The position numbers were made by a program, and so were the translations under genes. The notes under the pieces were generated by a model that worked only from the letters and a program-made list of their open reading frames with translations, had not been told where the DNA came from and ran no database searches. Positions 1 to 5,558 of a DNA stretch of 6,630 nt are shown here, one piece after another (within the stretch, counting starts at the first letter, position 1; each line of letters starts with the position of its first letter). The stretch covers positions 1-6,630 of the forward strand of contig PXQM01000108.1 of the NCBI GenBank assembly GCA_003021325.1, in the 5' to 3' direction. The DNA comes from Halobacteriales archaeon QH_10_70_21. Lineage in GTDB: Archaea; Halobacteriota; Halobacteria; Halobacteriales; Haloarculaceae.

Positions 1-230
1 GTTTTTTACACCGGTGCGGCGCACGGTCAGGAGTTCCCCTCGGTCGGACCGACCGGTGCCGCCGTCGGGAGGCCGCTCTCCGGGCCGTCCGTCGCCCACG
101 AATTTATGTACCAAGACGGGACCATCGACGCCGTGACCTGAGAACCGCGGCGGTCCGTCAGGGCGGGAGTGCGGAACGCGGGCCGTCGACGCCGACTCCG
201 GCAGTGCCGCCGACGGTTCCGCCTGCTCGC
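1..230. other. Left-edge region with no confident gene
   Basis: No gene can be supported here. On the plus strand one frame is open from the window edge to a TGA at 139-141 (46 codons without a confident start), so it could be the tail of a gene entering from the left. Its third-position GC is clearly lower than in the neighbouring genes. On the minus strand a frame from a GTG at 99 is open to the edge (33 codons), again with weaker codon bias. A run of six T's at 2-7 could be a rightward terminator or chance. A 7+7 base inverted repeat with a one-base centre lies at 41-55. Bases 142-230 are plain GC-rich spacer after the Dph6-like gene. Confidence 0.4.
101..110 (-). promoter_or_regulatory. 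Possible TATA-like box for a leftward gene outside the window
   Basis: This short A/T-rich patch (minus strand TACATAAATT) stands out in a GC-rich stretch and resembles the haloarchaeal TATA box. If used leftward, transcription would begin near base 78 and serve a gene crossing the left edge. It can also be read rightward, but no start codon with a usable frame follows within the window on that side. Support is composition only. Confidence 0.2.
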
Positions 231-950
231 TTACTCGCCCAGCCTCGCGTCGGTTATCTGCAGCGACCCGCGCGTCCCGTCGAAGGTTGTCTCGTAGTCG
301 AGCTCTATCGGTCGCTCCATGTGCGGCCCGTCGGTGACGAGTGTCTCGAACTCGCCACCCTCCCCGAGGAGGTGGACGCCGTACTCGTCGTTGAGTTCCG
401 AAAGCTCCGCGAGCGCGTCGGCGTCGACGGGTCGCCCCAGCCAGGACTCGTCGAGCCCGTAGGCGGCCACGCGGACGACCGTTATCTCGAAGCCGGCCTC
501 GAGCATGGCCTCGACGAGGTCTCGGGGGTCCTCCTGCCACAGCGGGGCGAACAGTTCGGCGTCGAGCCGGTCGCACATCGCCTCGATCCGGCTCGTCTGG
601 TAGCTGCTCTCGACGGCGCCGGCGGTGACGCCGCCGATGCCCCCCAGTTCGTCCGAAAGCTCGACGAGGGCGTCCTCGAGCGGCTCCAGCTCCCGGTCGC
701 CGCGGGCCCCAGAATCCTCGTCGGCGTCGGCGCCCGCATCGAAGTCCTCGGGCCGGACATCGACCAGCGGAAGCCCGATACTCTCGGCGGCCAGCGAGGC
801 CAGCTCCGTCGCGGGGACGTGGTACATGAACGACTCGCCGGCCGGATGGACGGTGACCAGCCGCTCGACCGGCCTGTCGGCCTCGAGCGCGCGGTAGAGC
901 GCCCACGAGGAGTCCTTGCCGCCCGAGAAGAGACTTACCCACGGGTCCAT
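231..950 (-). CDS. dph6: Diphthine--ammonia ligase family protein (Dph6-like PP-loop ATPase)
   Basis: This 239-residue protein carries the PP-loop ATP-pyrophosphatase motif SGGKDS at residues 9-14, directly after a short hydrophobic strand. It also has the conserved family blocks GAVESSYQTSRIE (111-123), with a following Cys in AMCDRL, LFAPLW (133-138) and GEGGEFETLVTDGP (196-209). In archaea and eukaryotes this family adenylates diphthine on elongation factor 2 and amidates it with ammonia, the last step of diphthamide synthesis in the cytoplasm. That activity is known for the family and inferred here. The acidic insert at about residues 70-90 is typical of haloarchaeal versions. Length and ends look complete. 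The ATG at 950 is chosen because the family motif begins within nine residues of it and a weak TATA-like patch lies about 26 bases upstream. It lies 42 bases downstream of the DUF373 gene on the same strand. Members of the wider family with another amidation role cannot be excluded. Confidence 0.85.
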   Translation of the reverse strand: MDPWVSLFSGGKDSSWALYRALEADRPVERLVTVHPAGESFMYHVPATELASLAAESIGLPLVDVRPEDFDAGADADEDSGARGDRELEPLEDALVELSDELGGIGGVTAGAVESSYQTSRIEAMCDRLDAELFAPLWQEDPRDLVEAMLEAGFEITVVRVAAYGLDESWLGRPVDADALAELSELNDEYGVHLLGEGGEFETLVTDGPHMERPIELDYETTFDGTRGSLQITDARLGE

Positions 951-972
951 ATCCGCGGTAGTCGGCCGGGCG

Positions 973-980
973 TCAAATGA
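973..980 (-). promoter_or_regulatory. Weak TATA-like element upstream of the Dph6-like gene
   Basis: The minus strand reads TCATTTGA, centred about 26 bases before the ATG at 950. This is the expected position for a leaderless haloarchaeal promoter. The element lies in the 42-base gap after the DUF373 stop. The match is poor compared with other boxes in this window, so read-through from the upstream gene is an alternative. Confidence 0.35.
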
Positions 981-992
981 CCGTCGGTCCGG

Positions 993-2084
993 TCACTCCG
1001 GAATCTCGTCGAACGTGGTCTCGGAGTCGCTCATCCGCGAGGCGAACGCCACGCCGAGGAAGCTGACGAGGATGCCGGCGGCGACGTAGACCGCAAGTCG
1101 CGACCAGATAGAGAGGACGAACCCCTCGACTGAGACGGGGCCGACCGTGATTGGAGGGACCGACAGCGAGCGAAAGACCTCGGCGCGCTCGAGGAAGTAA
1201 CCGGTGAATCCCCGGACGACGAGGCCGATGGCAACGACGCCGAACGGCAGGTTCAGCAGGGCGCCGGAGACGCTCCCCTCGCCGAGCAGGGCGTCGATGA
1301 GGCGGCTGTCGTAGACGAACCGGATGCTGAGCAGCAGCACGTTCGTCGTCTCCATGCCGTTGGCGCTGATGCCGCCGGCGAAGACCCCGGCGAGCGCCAG
1401 CCCCGCACCGACGACGTAGGTGACCAGCGACACCTGACCGGAGTAGAAGGCGTCCCGGACCCGGCGGGGGAGCGTCGAGACGAAGTCGTCGATACCGAGC
1501 CCCTTGTAGAGCAGGAAGGTTCCGATGACGGCGGCGATGGCCGACACCGCGACGGTGACGCTCTCGGCCAGGAGAAGCAGCACCGGGAAGGCCAGCAGCG
1601 CCGCGCCGATGGGGACCAGCACCGTCCCGCGGAGCTCCTCGTCGCCGAGGAACTGCTTCAGCAGGTAGTACGTCGACTGGATGTCGTGGGACTGGCGGAC
1701 GACGACGCGGTCGACGGCGTCGACCCGGACCCGGCTCTCGATTATCGGGACGAGCCGTTCGCCGCTGGCGGAGTCGGTGACGACGATGGCGGCGTCGGGC
1801 TCGTACTCCTCGACGAGCTGGTCCGTCTGTCTGGCGACGGTGCGGTCGCTGTTGACGCCGTCGCCGCCGCCGGAGACGACCGCGACGATCGACTCCTCGC
1901 CTCCGTCGCGGAGGTCGCGGGCGACCCGGAGCGTCTCGAGCAGGCAGTTGACGCGGCTGTCCTCGGGGTCGTCGACGCCGACGTCGGTGACCAGCGCCTG
2001 CACGGCCTCCCAGCCGACCACCGGACCCGCCGGTCCGAGCCCGCCGTCTCGGTCGACACAGACCACCAGCGTGCTCACGGACAT
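993..2084 (-). CDS. DUF373 family membrane protein
   Basis: This 363-residue protein has a soluble N-terminal half and a membrane-embedded C-terminal half, the organisation of archaeal DUF373 proteins, whose function is unknown. The start LVVCVDRD (6-13) is a beta strand followed by an acidic turn. PVVGWEAV (21-28), SGGGDGVNSDR (71-81) and RVVVRQSHDIQSTYYLLKQFL (126-146) are recognisable family blocks. Hydrophobic segments lie near 153-173, 174-194, 218-240, 276-293 and 330-348. The last 15 residues are acidic and probably cytoplasmic. ATG 2084 is given, but GTG 2078 (starting STLVVCVDRD) fits the TATA box better and would make the protein two residues shorter. The loop around residues 255-266 looks short compared with relatives as I remember them. 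The gene sits between sppA and the Dph6-like gene with its own promoter; no functional link is evident. Confidence 0.85.
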   Translation of the reverse strand: MSVSTLVVCVDRDGGLGPAGPVVGWEAVQALVTDVGVDDPEDSRVNCLLETLRVARDLRDGGEESIVAVVSGGGDGVNSDRTVARQTDQLVEEYEPDAAIVVTDSASGERLVPIIESRVRVDAVDRVVVRQSHDIQSTYYLLKQFLGDEELRGTVLVPIGAALLAFPVLLLLAESVTVAVSAIAAVIGTFLLYKGLGIDDFVSTLPRRVRDAFYSGQVSLVTYVVGAGLALAGVFAGGISANGMETTNVLLLSIRFVYDSRLIDALLGEGSVSGALLNLPFGVVAIGLVVRGFTGYFLERAEVFRSLSVPPITVGPVSVEGFVLSIWSRLAVYVAAGILVSFLGVAFASRMSDSETTFDEIPE

Positions 2085-2100
2085 AGCTTCTCTCGAGCGA

Positions 2101-2107
2101 ATAAATA
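2101..2107 (-). promoter_or_regulatory. TATA box of the DUF373 gene
   Basis: The minus strand reads TATTTAT within a longer A/T-rich patch (AAAGTATTTATT), the strongest TATA-like box in the window. Its centre is about 20 bases before ATG 2084 but about 26 bases before GTG 2078. It lies only a few bases beyond the stop codon of sppA (2111-2113), so the promoter occupies nearly the whole intergenic gap. Confidence 0.65.
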
Positions 2108-2110
2108 CTT

Positions 2111-3022
2111 TCAGGCCACCCCGGGGTCAGCGACGCCCCGCGACGGCTCCAGCTCGGTCGTCTCGACCTCGTCGTCGAGGAGGTCCGCCAGCCGGTCCTC
2201 GACGTCCTCGCGCGTGCCGAGGTCGTCGACGAGCCCCATCTCGTGGGCGTCCGCGCCGAGGAAGACCCTCGCCTCGGTCTCCCGGAGCTCGGCCTCGTCC
2301 ATCCCGCGGCCCTCGGCGGCGGTCTCGACAAACTGGTCGTAGTAGCCGTCGATGATGCCCTGCAGGTACTCCCGCTCGTCGTCGTCGAGGTCGGTAAACG
2401 GCGACCCGGCCTCCTTGTACTCGCCGGCGGCGAGCTGCTCGTACTCGAGGCCGGCCTTCTCGAGCAGCTCCGCAGCGGTGACCCGCGAGCCGCGGACGCC
2501 GATGGAGCCGACGATGGAGCCCTCGCGGGCCCACAGCTCGTCGCAGCCGCTGGCGATCCAGTAGCCGCCGCTGGCGCAGGTGTCGGTCGCGTAGGCCACC
2601 GTCGGACCGTCGAACCGCTCGGCCGCCAGCCGGATGTCGTCGCTCGGGACGACGGCGCCCCCGGGCGTGTTCAGCCGCAGCAGCAGCGCCTCGGCGCTGT
2701 CGTCGTCGGCCGTCTCGATGAGGTCGACGATGTCGTCGGCGCCCGGCGTCCCCGGGCTGCTGGGTGGGACGCCACCGCCGCCGTCGCGTGTTATCGGCCC
2801 CTCGACCGCCACCTCGGCCACGTTGTACCCGGGGAAGACGCTCCGGGCGATGTTCCCGCCGACCCGGAGGCCGACGACAACGGTCGCGACGACCAGCAGG
2901 ATTCCGAGCAGTTCGGCCGTCGAGGACGGCTCCCTGTAGAACAGCACCCATCCGACGACCGCCGCGACGGCCGCGACGAGCAGCGCGATACCCACGCGGG
3001 CCAGGTTCCTGAGTTCTGCCAT
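2111..3022 (-). CDS. sppA: Signal peptide peptidase SppA-type membrane serine protease (S49)
   Basis: This 303-residue protein has two hydrophobic segments at its N terminus (about 9-28 and 36-56), followed by an S49 protease domain. The nucleophile is probably Ser151 in CASGGYWIAS, and the general base Lys203 in GEYKEAGSPF. The 52-residue spacing agrees with the Ser/Lys dyad of bacterial SppA. Other family marks are VEGPIT (73-78), LNTPGG (117-122) and EGSIVGSIGV (167-176). The family degrades signal peptides left in the membrane after protein export; the substrate here is inferred. The C terminus ends soon after LEPSRG (291-296), whereas several haloarchaeal relatives I recall carry a further tail, so the end may be shortened. 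The ATG at 3022 precedes the first membrane segment and has a TATA-like box about 30 bases upstream. It is flanked by genes on the same strand, each with a separate promoter. Confidence 0.9.
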   Translation of the reverse strand: MAELRNLARVGIALLVAAVAAVVGWVLFYREPSSTAELLGILLVVATVVVGLRVGGNIARSVFPGYNVAEVAVEGPITRDGGGGVPPSSPGTPGADDIVDLIETADDDSAEALLLRLNTPGGAVVPSDDIRLAAERFDGPTVAYATDTCASGGYWIASGCDELWAREGSIVGSIGVRGSRVTAAELLEKAGLEYEQLAAGEYKEAGSPFTDLDDDEREYLQGIIDGYYDQFVETAAEGRGMDEAELRETEARVFLGADAHEMGLVDDLGTREDVEDRLADLLDDEVETTELEPSRGVADPGVA

Positions 3023-3047
3023 GCACCCGGACCGAGGGTCGGCTGAC

Positions 3048-3055
3048 TGTTAAGT
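3048..3055 (-). promoter_or_regulatory. TATA-like box of sppA
   Basis: The minus strand reads ACTTAACA, centred about 30 bases before the sppA ATG at 3022. The same octamer occurs in the promoter of the next gene upstream, at 3295-3302. Confidence 0.5.
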
Positions 3056-3088
3056 GTGGGCGACCGCCGGCCGCTCTGCGGCGGAGAA

Positions 3089-3271
3089 TCAGACCGCAGC
3101 GTCGTCCTCGGAGAGTCCGACCAGGAGTGCCCCGACCGCGAGGCCGAGTGCGGCGACGGCGGCGAGCAGGTCCGGAACCGGCGTTCCCATCGTGCCGGTC
3201 GCGATGATGACGGTGCTACTGACGAGGAGGACGGCCGCGCCGAGTCCGAGCTTCCGAACGTCCGTGGCCAT
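3089..3271 (-). CDS. Small two-helix membrane protein of unknown function
   Basis: This 60-residue protein is not one I recognise. It has a short polar start (MATDVRKLG), a hydrophobic helix at about 8-25, a turn containing GTMGTPVP (26-33), a second hydrophobic helix at about 34-53 and an acidic tail (SEDDAAV). This is a helical hairpin with both ends probably on the same side; the basic residues R6 and K7 suggest a cytoplasmic N terminus. Support for it being real comes from good codon use, a precisely placed TATA-like box 27 bases before the ATG, and neat placement between sppA and the divergent PUA gene. It could be a small accessory membrane protein, but no target can be named. Sharing a promoter octamer with sppA hints at joint regulation, which is inference. 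Confidence 0.65.
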   Translation of the reverse strand: MATDVRKLGLGAAVLLVSSTVIIATGTMGTPVPDLLAAVAALGLAVGALLVGLSEDDAAV

Positions 3272-3291
3272 ACTCGCGGGTTGGCAATTTC

Positions 3292-3302
3292 ACTTGTTAA
3301 GT
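3292..3302 (-). promoter_or_regulatory. TATA-like box of the small membrane protein gene
   Basis: The minus strand reads ACTTAACAAGT, centred 27 bases before the ATG at 3271. The patch is a near palindrome (ACTT, three bases, AAGT), so it could in principle also fire rightward towards the PUA gene; that would give a leader of roughly 70 bases before ATG 3397. Confidence 0.55.
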
Positions 3303-3396
3303 CTACCGAAACCGGGTGACGTGCGTCGGTTTCACACACCACGAGTACCTATCGGTCGTTCGTGATACACCCCGCTGGGTGCGGCCCGAAAGGCGT

Positions 3397-3798
3397 ATGT
3401 CCGCCTCGCGCCACGTCGGGTACATGGAACGCGGGCTCGCCGCGCTGGAGACGGTCGCGGACTACCAGTTCGGGGCCGGAGCCGGGGCGGCGCTGTTCGA
3501 CGGGACGGTCGAGGTCCGGCGGACGAGTTCCGGCCGGCCCCAGCAGGTGCTGGTCGACGGCGAACGGGTGGTCTCCTACGGGACCGACGGTCGCGTCACG
3601 CTCGGGGCGGCCGGCGCCTTCGCGAAGTTCGTTCGCGAGGTCGACCCGGCGGTCCGGCCCGGCGACGAGGTGCTGGTCGAGCACTACGACGGCGGCCTGC
3701 TGGCGGTCGGACGGGCGGAGCTGTCGGCCGACGGAATGAGTGACTTCGACACCGGCATGGCCGTCTCGGTCCGCGACGGCGTTCCGGCCGACGAGTAA
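3397..3798 (+). CDS. PUA-domain protein with an apparently shortened domain
   Basis: This 133-residue protein resembles the haloarchaeal PUA-domain proteins related to the C-terminal half of archaeal tRNA-guanine transglycosylase. Residues 17-75 form the pre-PUA part: [17 protein letters not shown] (18-34), SSGRPQQV (44-51) and GRVTLGAAG (65-73). Residues 75-127 match the later part of a PUA domain: [20 protein letters not shown] (75-94), [10 protein letters not shown] (101-110) and [10 protein letters not shown] (117-126). The family probably binds structured RNA, and its position just before NAC and a tRNA methyltransferase agrees with that. The first PUA strand and helix, normally found between the GRVTLG block and FAKFV, appear absent at residue 73-75 without loss of frame. 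ATG 3397 is preferred; ATG 3424 (MERGLAAL) is nearly as good, and a GTG at 3316 is unlikely because its extension lacks family similarity. Confidence 0.75.
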   Translation: MSASRHVGYMERGLAALETVADYQFGAGAGAALFDGTVEVRRTSSGRPQQVLVDGERVVSYGTDGRVTLGAAGAFAKFVREVDPAVRPGDEVLVEHYDGGLLAVGRAELSADGMSDFDTGMAVSVRDGVPADE

Positions 3799-3806
3799 CA
3801 TCAGGC

Positions 3807-3811
3807 TTTTT
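3807..3811 (+). promoter_or_regulatory. TATA-like T-run upstream of NAC
   Basis: A run of five T's in GGCTTTTTGCC is centred 28 bases before ATG 3837, the spacing of a leaderless haloarchaeal promoter. It lies just after the PUA stop codon, so NAC and the methyltransferase can be transcribed separately from the PUA gene. Confidence 0.5.
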
Positions 3812-3836
3812 GCCGCCTCATCCCCTCGGTCGGGGT

Positions 3837-4244
3837 ATGTTCGGAGGAGGCGGCGGGATGAACCCACGCAAGATGAAGCAGATGATGAACCAGATGGGTA
3901 TCGACCTCACGGAGATCGACGCCGAGGAGGTCATCATCCGCACCGAGGACACCGAGTACGTCTTCCACGACGCCGACGTCCAGCGGATGGACGCCCAGGG
4001 TCAGCAGACCTACCAGGTCGTCGGCGAGCCCGACGAGCGACCGCGCGGCGAGGGCGCAAGCGCCGTCGAGGCCGGCGGCGACGAGGCCGACGACGGGGAC
4101 GCCGCCGGTGGCGGTGCGGAGTTCACGGACCAGGACGTCCAGATCGTGACCCAGCGGGCCGGCGTCTCCGAGGATGCCGCCCGCGAGGCGCTCGCGGAGA
4201 CGGGCGACCTGGCGGCGGCCATCCAGCGACTCGAGGACGAGTGA
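3837..4244 (+). CDS. nac: Archaeal nascent polypeptide-associated complex protein (NAC)
   Basis: This 135-residue protein begins with a glycine-rich stretch and [15 protein letters not shown] (8-22), the typical start of archaeal NAC. The NAC domain spans about 12-63, with the conserved run [20 protein letters not shown] (27-46). An acidic, glycine- and alanine-rich linker (about 64-95) leads to a C-terminal UBA domain (96-135, from [15 protein letters not shown] through AIQRLEDE). Archaeal NAC is a homodimer that binds ribosomes and shields emerging nascent chains. The long acidic linker fits a halophile. ATG 3837 is chosen over an upstream in-frame TTG at 3810 because the family starts here and the T-run promoter overlaps the TTG. 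The stop overlaps the start of the tRNA methyltransferase by four bases (GTGA), which implies translational coupling. Confidence 0.95.
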   Translation: MFGGGGGMNPRKMKQMMNQMGIDLTEIDAEEVIIRTEDTEYVFHDADVQRMDAQGQQTYQVVGEPDERPRGEGASAVEAGGDEADDGDAAGGGAEFTDQDVQIVTQRAGVSEDAAREALAETGDLAAAIQRLEDE

Positions 4245-4864
4245 CGGACCGACGGGTCCTGGTCGTCCGGGGGAACCGGGAGTTCCTGCTCGAACCGGGC
4301 GAGACGCTCGAGACCGACCTGGGTATCCTCGAACTCCCAGAGGACGTCGAGACCGGCACGACCGTCGAGACCCACCTCGGGGAGGCCTTCGAGGTGCGCC
4401 GGCTCCGCGGGACGGACCTCTTCGACCACCTCGAGCGGACCGGCGCGCCGATGATGCCCCGCGACGTCGGGCTCGTCGTCGGCCACACCGGGCTGGCGGC
4501 GGGCGACCGCGTCCTCGACGGCGGCACCGGGACGGGCGTGCTGGCGGCGTACCTCGGTCGTCTCGGCGCCGACGTCACCACCTACGAGCGGGACCCGGAG
4601 TTCGCCGACATCGCCCGCGAGAACATGCGGCTGGCGGGCGTGAGCGACCGCGTCGAGGTCCGGACGGGCGACCTCCTCGAGGCGGTCGACGACCTCGGGG
4701 CGAGATTCGACCTCGTGACGCTGGACACCGCCGACGCGGCCGCAGTCGTCGAGCGGGCGACCGACCTGCTCGAGCCGGGCGGGTTCGTGGCGGCGTACAC
4801 GCCGTTCGTCGAGTCGGGGGGTCGCGGCCGTCGACGGCCGGCGTCGGCCACACCGGCTACCTGA
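4241..4864 (+). CDS. trmI: TrmI-type tRNA (adenine-N1) methyltransferase, frame-broken near its C terminus
   Basis: This reading frame gives 207 residues with a small N-terminal beta domain (about 1-60) and a Rossmann-type methyltransferase domain. [20 protein letters not shown] (61-80) precedes motif [11 protein letters not shown] (91-100); YERDPEF (115-121) holds the acidic residue for the SAM ribose, and [11 protein letters not shown] (156-166) is motif IV. Archaeal TrmI modifies A57 and A58 of tRNA with SAM, stabilising the T loop. The start is GTG 4241, inside the NAC stop codon (overlap GTGA). The sequence is normal up to TPFVES (187-192) and then becomes an arginine- and proline-rich tail ending at 4864. 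The expected C-terminal motif is found in the -1 frame (4822-4896). A complete relative would be near 240-250 residues by memory, so the product as read probably lacks its last strands and may be inactive. Confidence 0.8.
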   Translation: MTDRRVLVVRGNREFLLEPGETLETDLGILELPEDVETGTTVETHLGEAFEVRRLRGTDLFDHLERTGAPMMPRDVGLVVGHTGLAAGDRVLDGGTGTGVLAAYLGRLGADVTTYERDPEFADIARENMRLAGVSDRVEVRTGDLLEAVDDLGARFDLVTLDTADAAAVVERATDLLEPGGFVAAYTPFVESGGRGRRRPASATPAT

Positions 4865-4896
4865 CGTTCGCCCGCTTTACGCCACGGCTCGAATGA
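4816..4896 (+). pseudogene. Out-of-frame C-terminal remnant of the tRNA methyltransferase
   Basis: In the -1 frame relative to trmI these bases encode [20 protein letters not shown] followed by FTPRLE and a TGA at 4894-4896. [17 protein letters not shown] is the C-terminal signature of TrmI-like methyltransferases as I know it from haloarchaea. This frame also has nearly all third positions G or C, unlike the 0 frame after 4816. It is therefore the real 3' end of the gene, displaced by a frame change at the G run 4816-4821. Restoring the frame would give about 218 residues, still some 30 short, with the segment before RPSTAG missing. Deletion, sequencing or assembly error, and recoding are all possible causes. 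Confidence 0.75.
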
Positions 4897-5446
4897 GCTC
4901 GAGCAGCTCCGCCTCGTAGGCGTCGGGGTCGACGTCGACCCAGCGTTCGAGCCCCGAGGCGGGGTAGGCGCCGCCGGCGACGTGGAAGTCGCCGTCGTGC
5001 CAGACGACGACGGCACCGAGAATCCGGACGTCGGTCCCGTCGACGGAGAGCCGCGCCCGGTGTGGCGTCATCCGGGCGCGGAACCCCTCGATGCGGACCG
5101 TCTCCGTGTCGCCGTGGGCGACGTCCTCGAAGCCGCGGTCGCGGAGTTCGTCGGCGAAGGTCTCCTTCGACTCCCGGACGACGTAGGGACGGGCGGCCGA
5201 GACCATCCCGAAGCCGGGCGAGGGCGTGATGTCGAGCCGGGAGGCGAAGAAGAACCGCCAGACCCGGTCCTCGCCGCCGGCCTCGACGACCCGCTCCCGG
5301 AGGCCGGCGTCCTCGTAGACGGCGGTGTGGCCGGTAACGGAGACGCCGAGACCCCGGTAGACCGTCTCGGCCTCCTCGGAGGAGAGCGTCCAGCCGCTAT
5401 CGGAGAGCCGCGACGGCGGGAGCGTCGGGGCCTCGCCGGAGCTCAT
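4877..5446 (-). CDS. Uncharacterised haloarchaeal protein
   Basis: I do not recognise a characterised family for this 189-residue protein. It appears soluble, with no signal peptide or membrane segment. Visible blocks are a leading disordered, Ser/Pro-rich stretch (1-18), GLGVSVTGHTAVYEDAGLRE (32-51), RVWRFFFASRLDITPS (61-76), a region rich in charged residues (90-130), VRILGAVVVWHDGDFHVAGG (140-159) and YPASGLERWVDVDPDAYEAE (161-180). The alternating hydrophobic strands suggest a beta-rich fold with a helical C terminus. ATG 5446 has a TATA-like box 28 bases upstream. It lies between tfs (same strand, 112 bases upstream) and the tRNA methyltransferase, whose remnant end overlaps this stop codon by about 20 bases tail to tail. 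The location beside transcription and translation genes does not by itself reveal its function. Confidence 0.75.
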   Translation of the reverse strand: MSSGEAPTLPPSRLSDSGWTLSSEEAETVYRGLGVSVTGHTAVYEDAGLRERVVEAGGEDRVWRFFFASRLDITPSPGFGMVSAARPYVVRESKETFADELRDRGFEDVAHGDTETVRIEGFRARMTPHRARLSVDGTDVRILGAVVVWHDGDFHVAGGAYPASGLERWVDVDPDAYEAELLELIRAVA

Positions 5447-5470
5447 ACGCTGATTTGCGGGCGGGGGATG

Positions 5471-5477
5471 TTCAAAC
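5471..5477 (-). promoter_or_regulatory. TATA-like box of the uncharacterised gene
   Basis: The minus strand reads GTTTGAA, centred 28 bases before ATG 5446. It is an isolated A/T-rich patch in the gap between tfs and this gene, so the gene can be transcribed without tfs. Confidence 0.45.
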
Positions 5478-5558
5478 CACCCGAGGCGGAAAGCGAACCG
5501 GGAGGCGGGAGCCGGCAGAGCGCTGCGCAGGCCGGCGGTCGCTCCCGGTCGCAGGCGG

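Noticed and set aside
41..55. Perfect 7+7 base inverted repeat with a one-base centre
   Set aside because: Short, made only of common GC-rich words, with no gene start nearby to make it an operator and no T run directly after it.
204..980. Plus-strand open frame of 258 codons opposite the Dph6-like gene
   Set aside because: The minus strand holds the PP-loop motif and conserved blocks; the plus frame has no recognisable domain.
973..2331. Long minus-strand open frame of about 450 codons over DUF373 and the end of sppA
   Set aside because: It is extremely arginine-rich, has poor codon bias and crosses two clear genes in another frame; it is a shadow of GC-rich coding DNA.
2243..3046. Plus-strand open frame of 267 codons opposite sppA
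   Set aside because: Antisense shadow of a gene with an intact Ser/Lys catalytic dyad and family motifs.
3740..4240. Upstream extension of the methyltransferase frame through NAC
   Set aside because: It is Arg-rich nonsense over NAC; family similarity begins only at GTG 4241.
5507..5546. Imperfect hairpin in the gap after tfs
   Set aside because: The arms GGGAG/CTCCC and GCCGGC/GCCGGC pair only with a bulge, and no T run follows in the leftward direction; in DNA this GC-rich it is probably chance.
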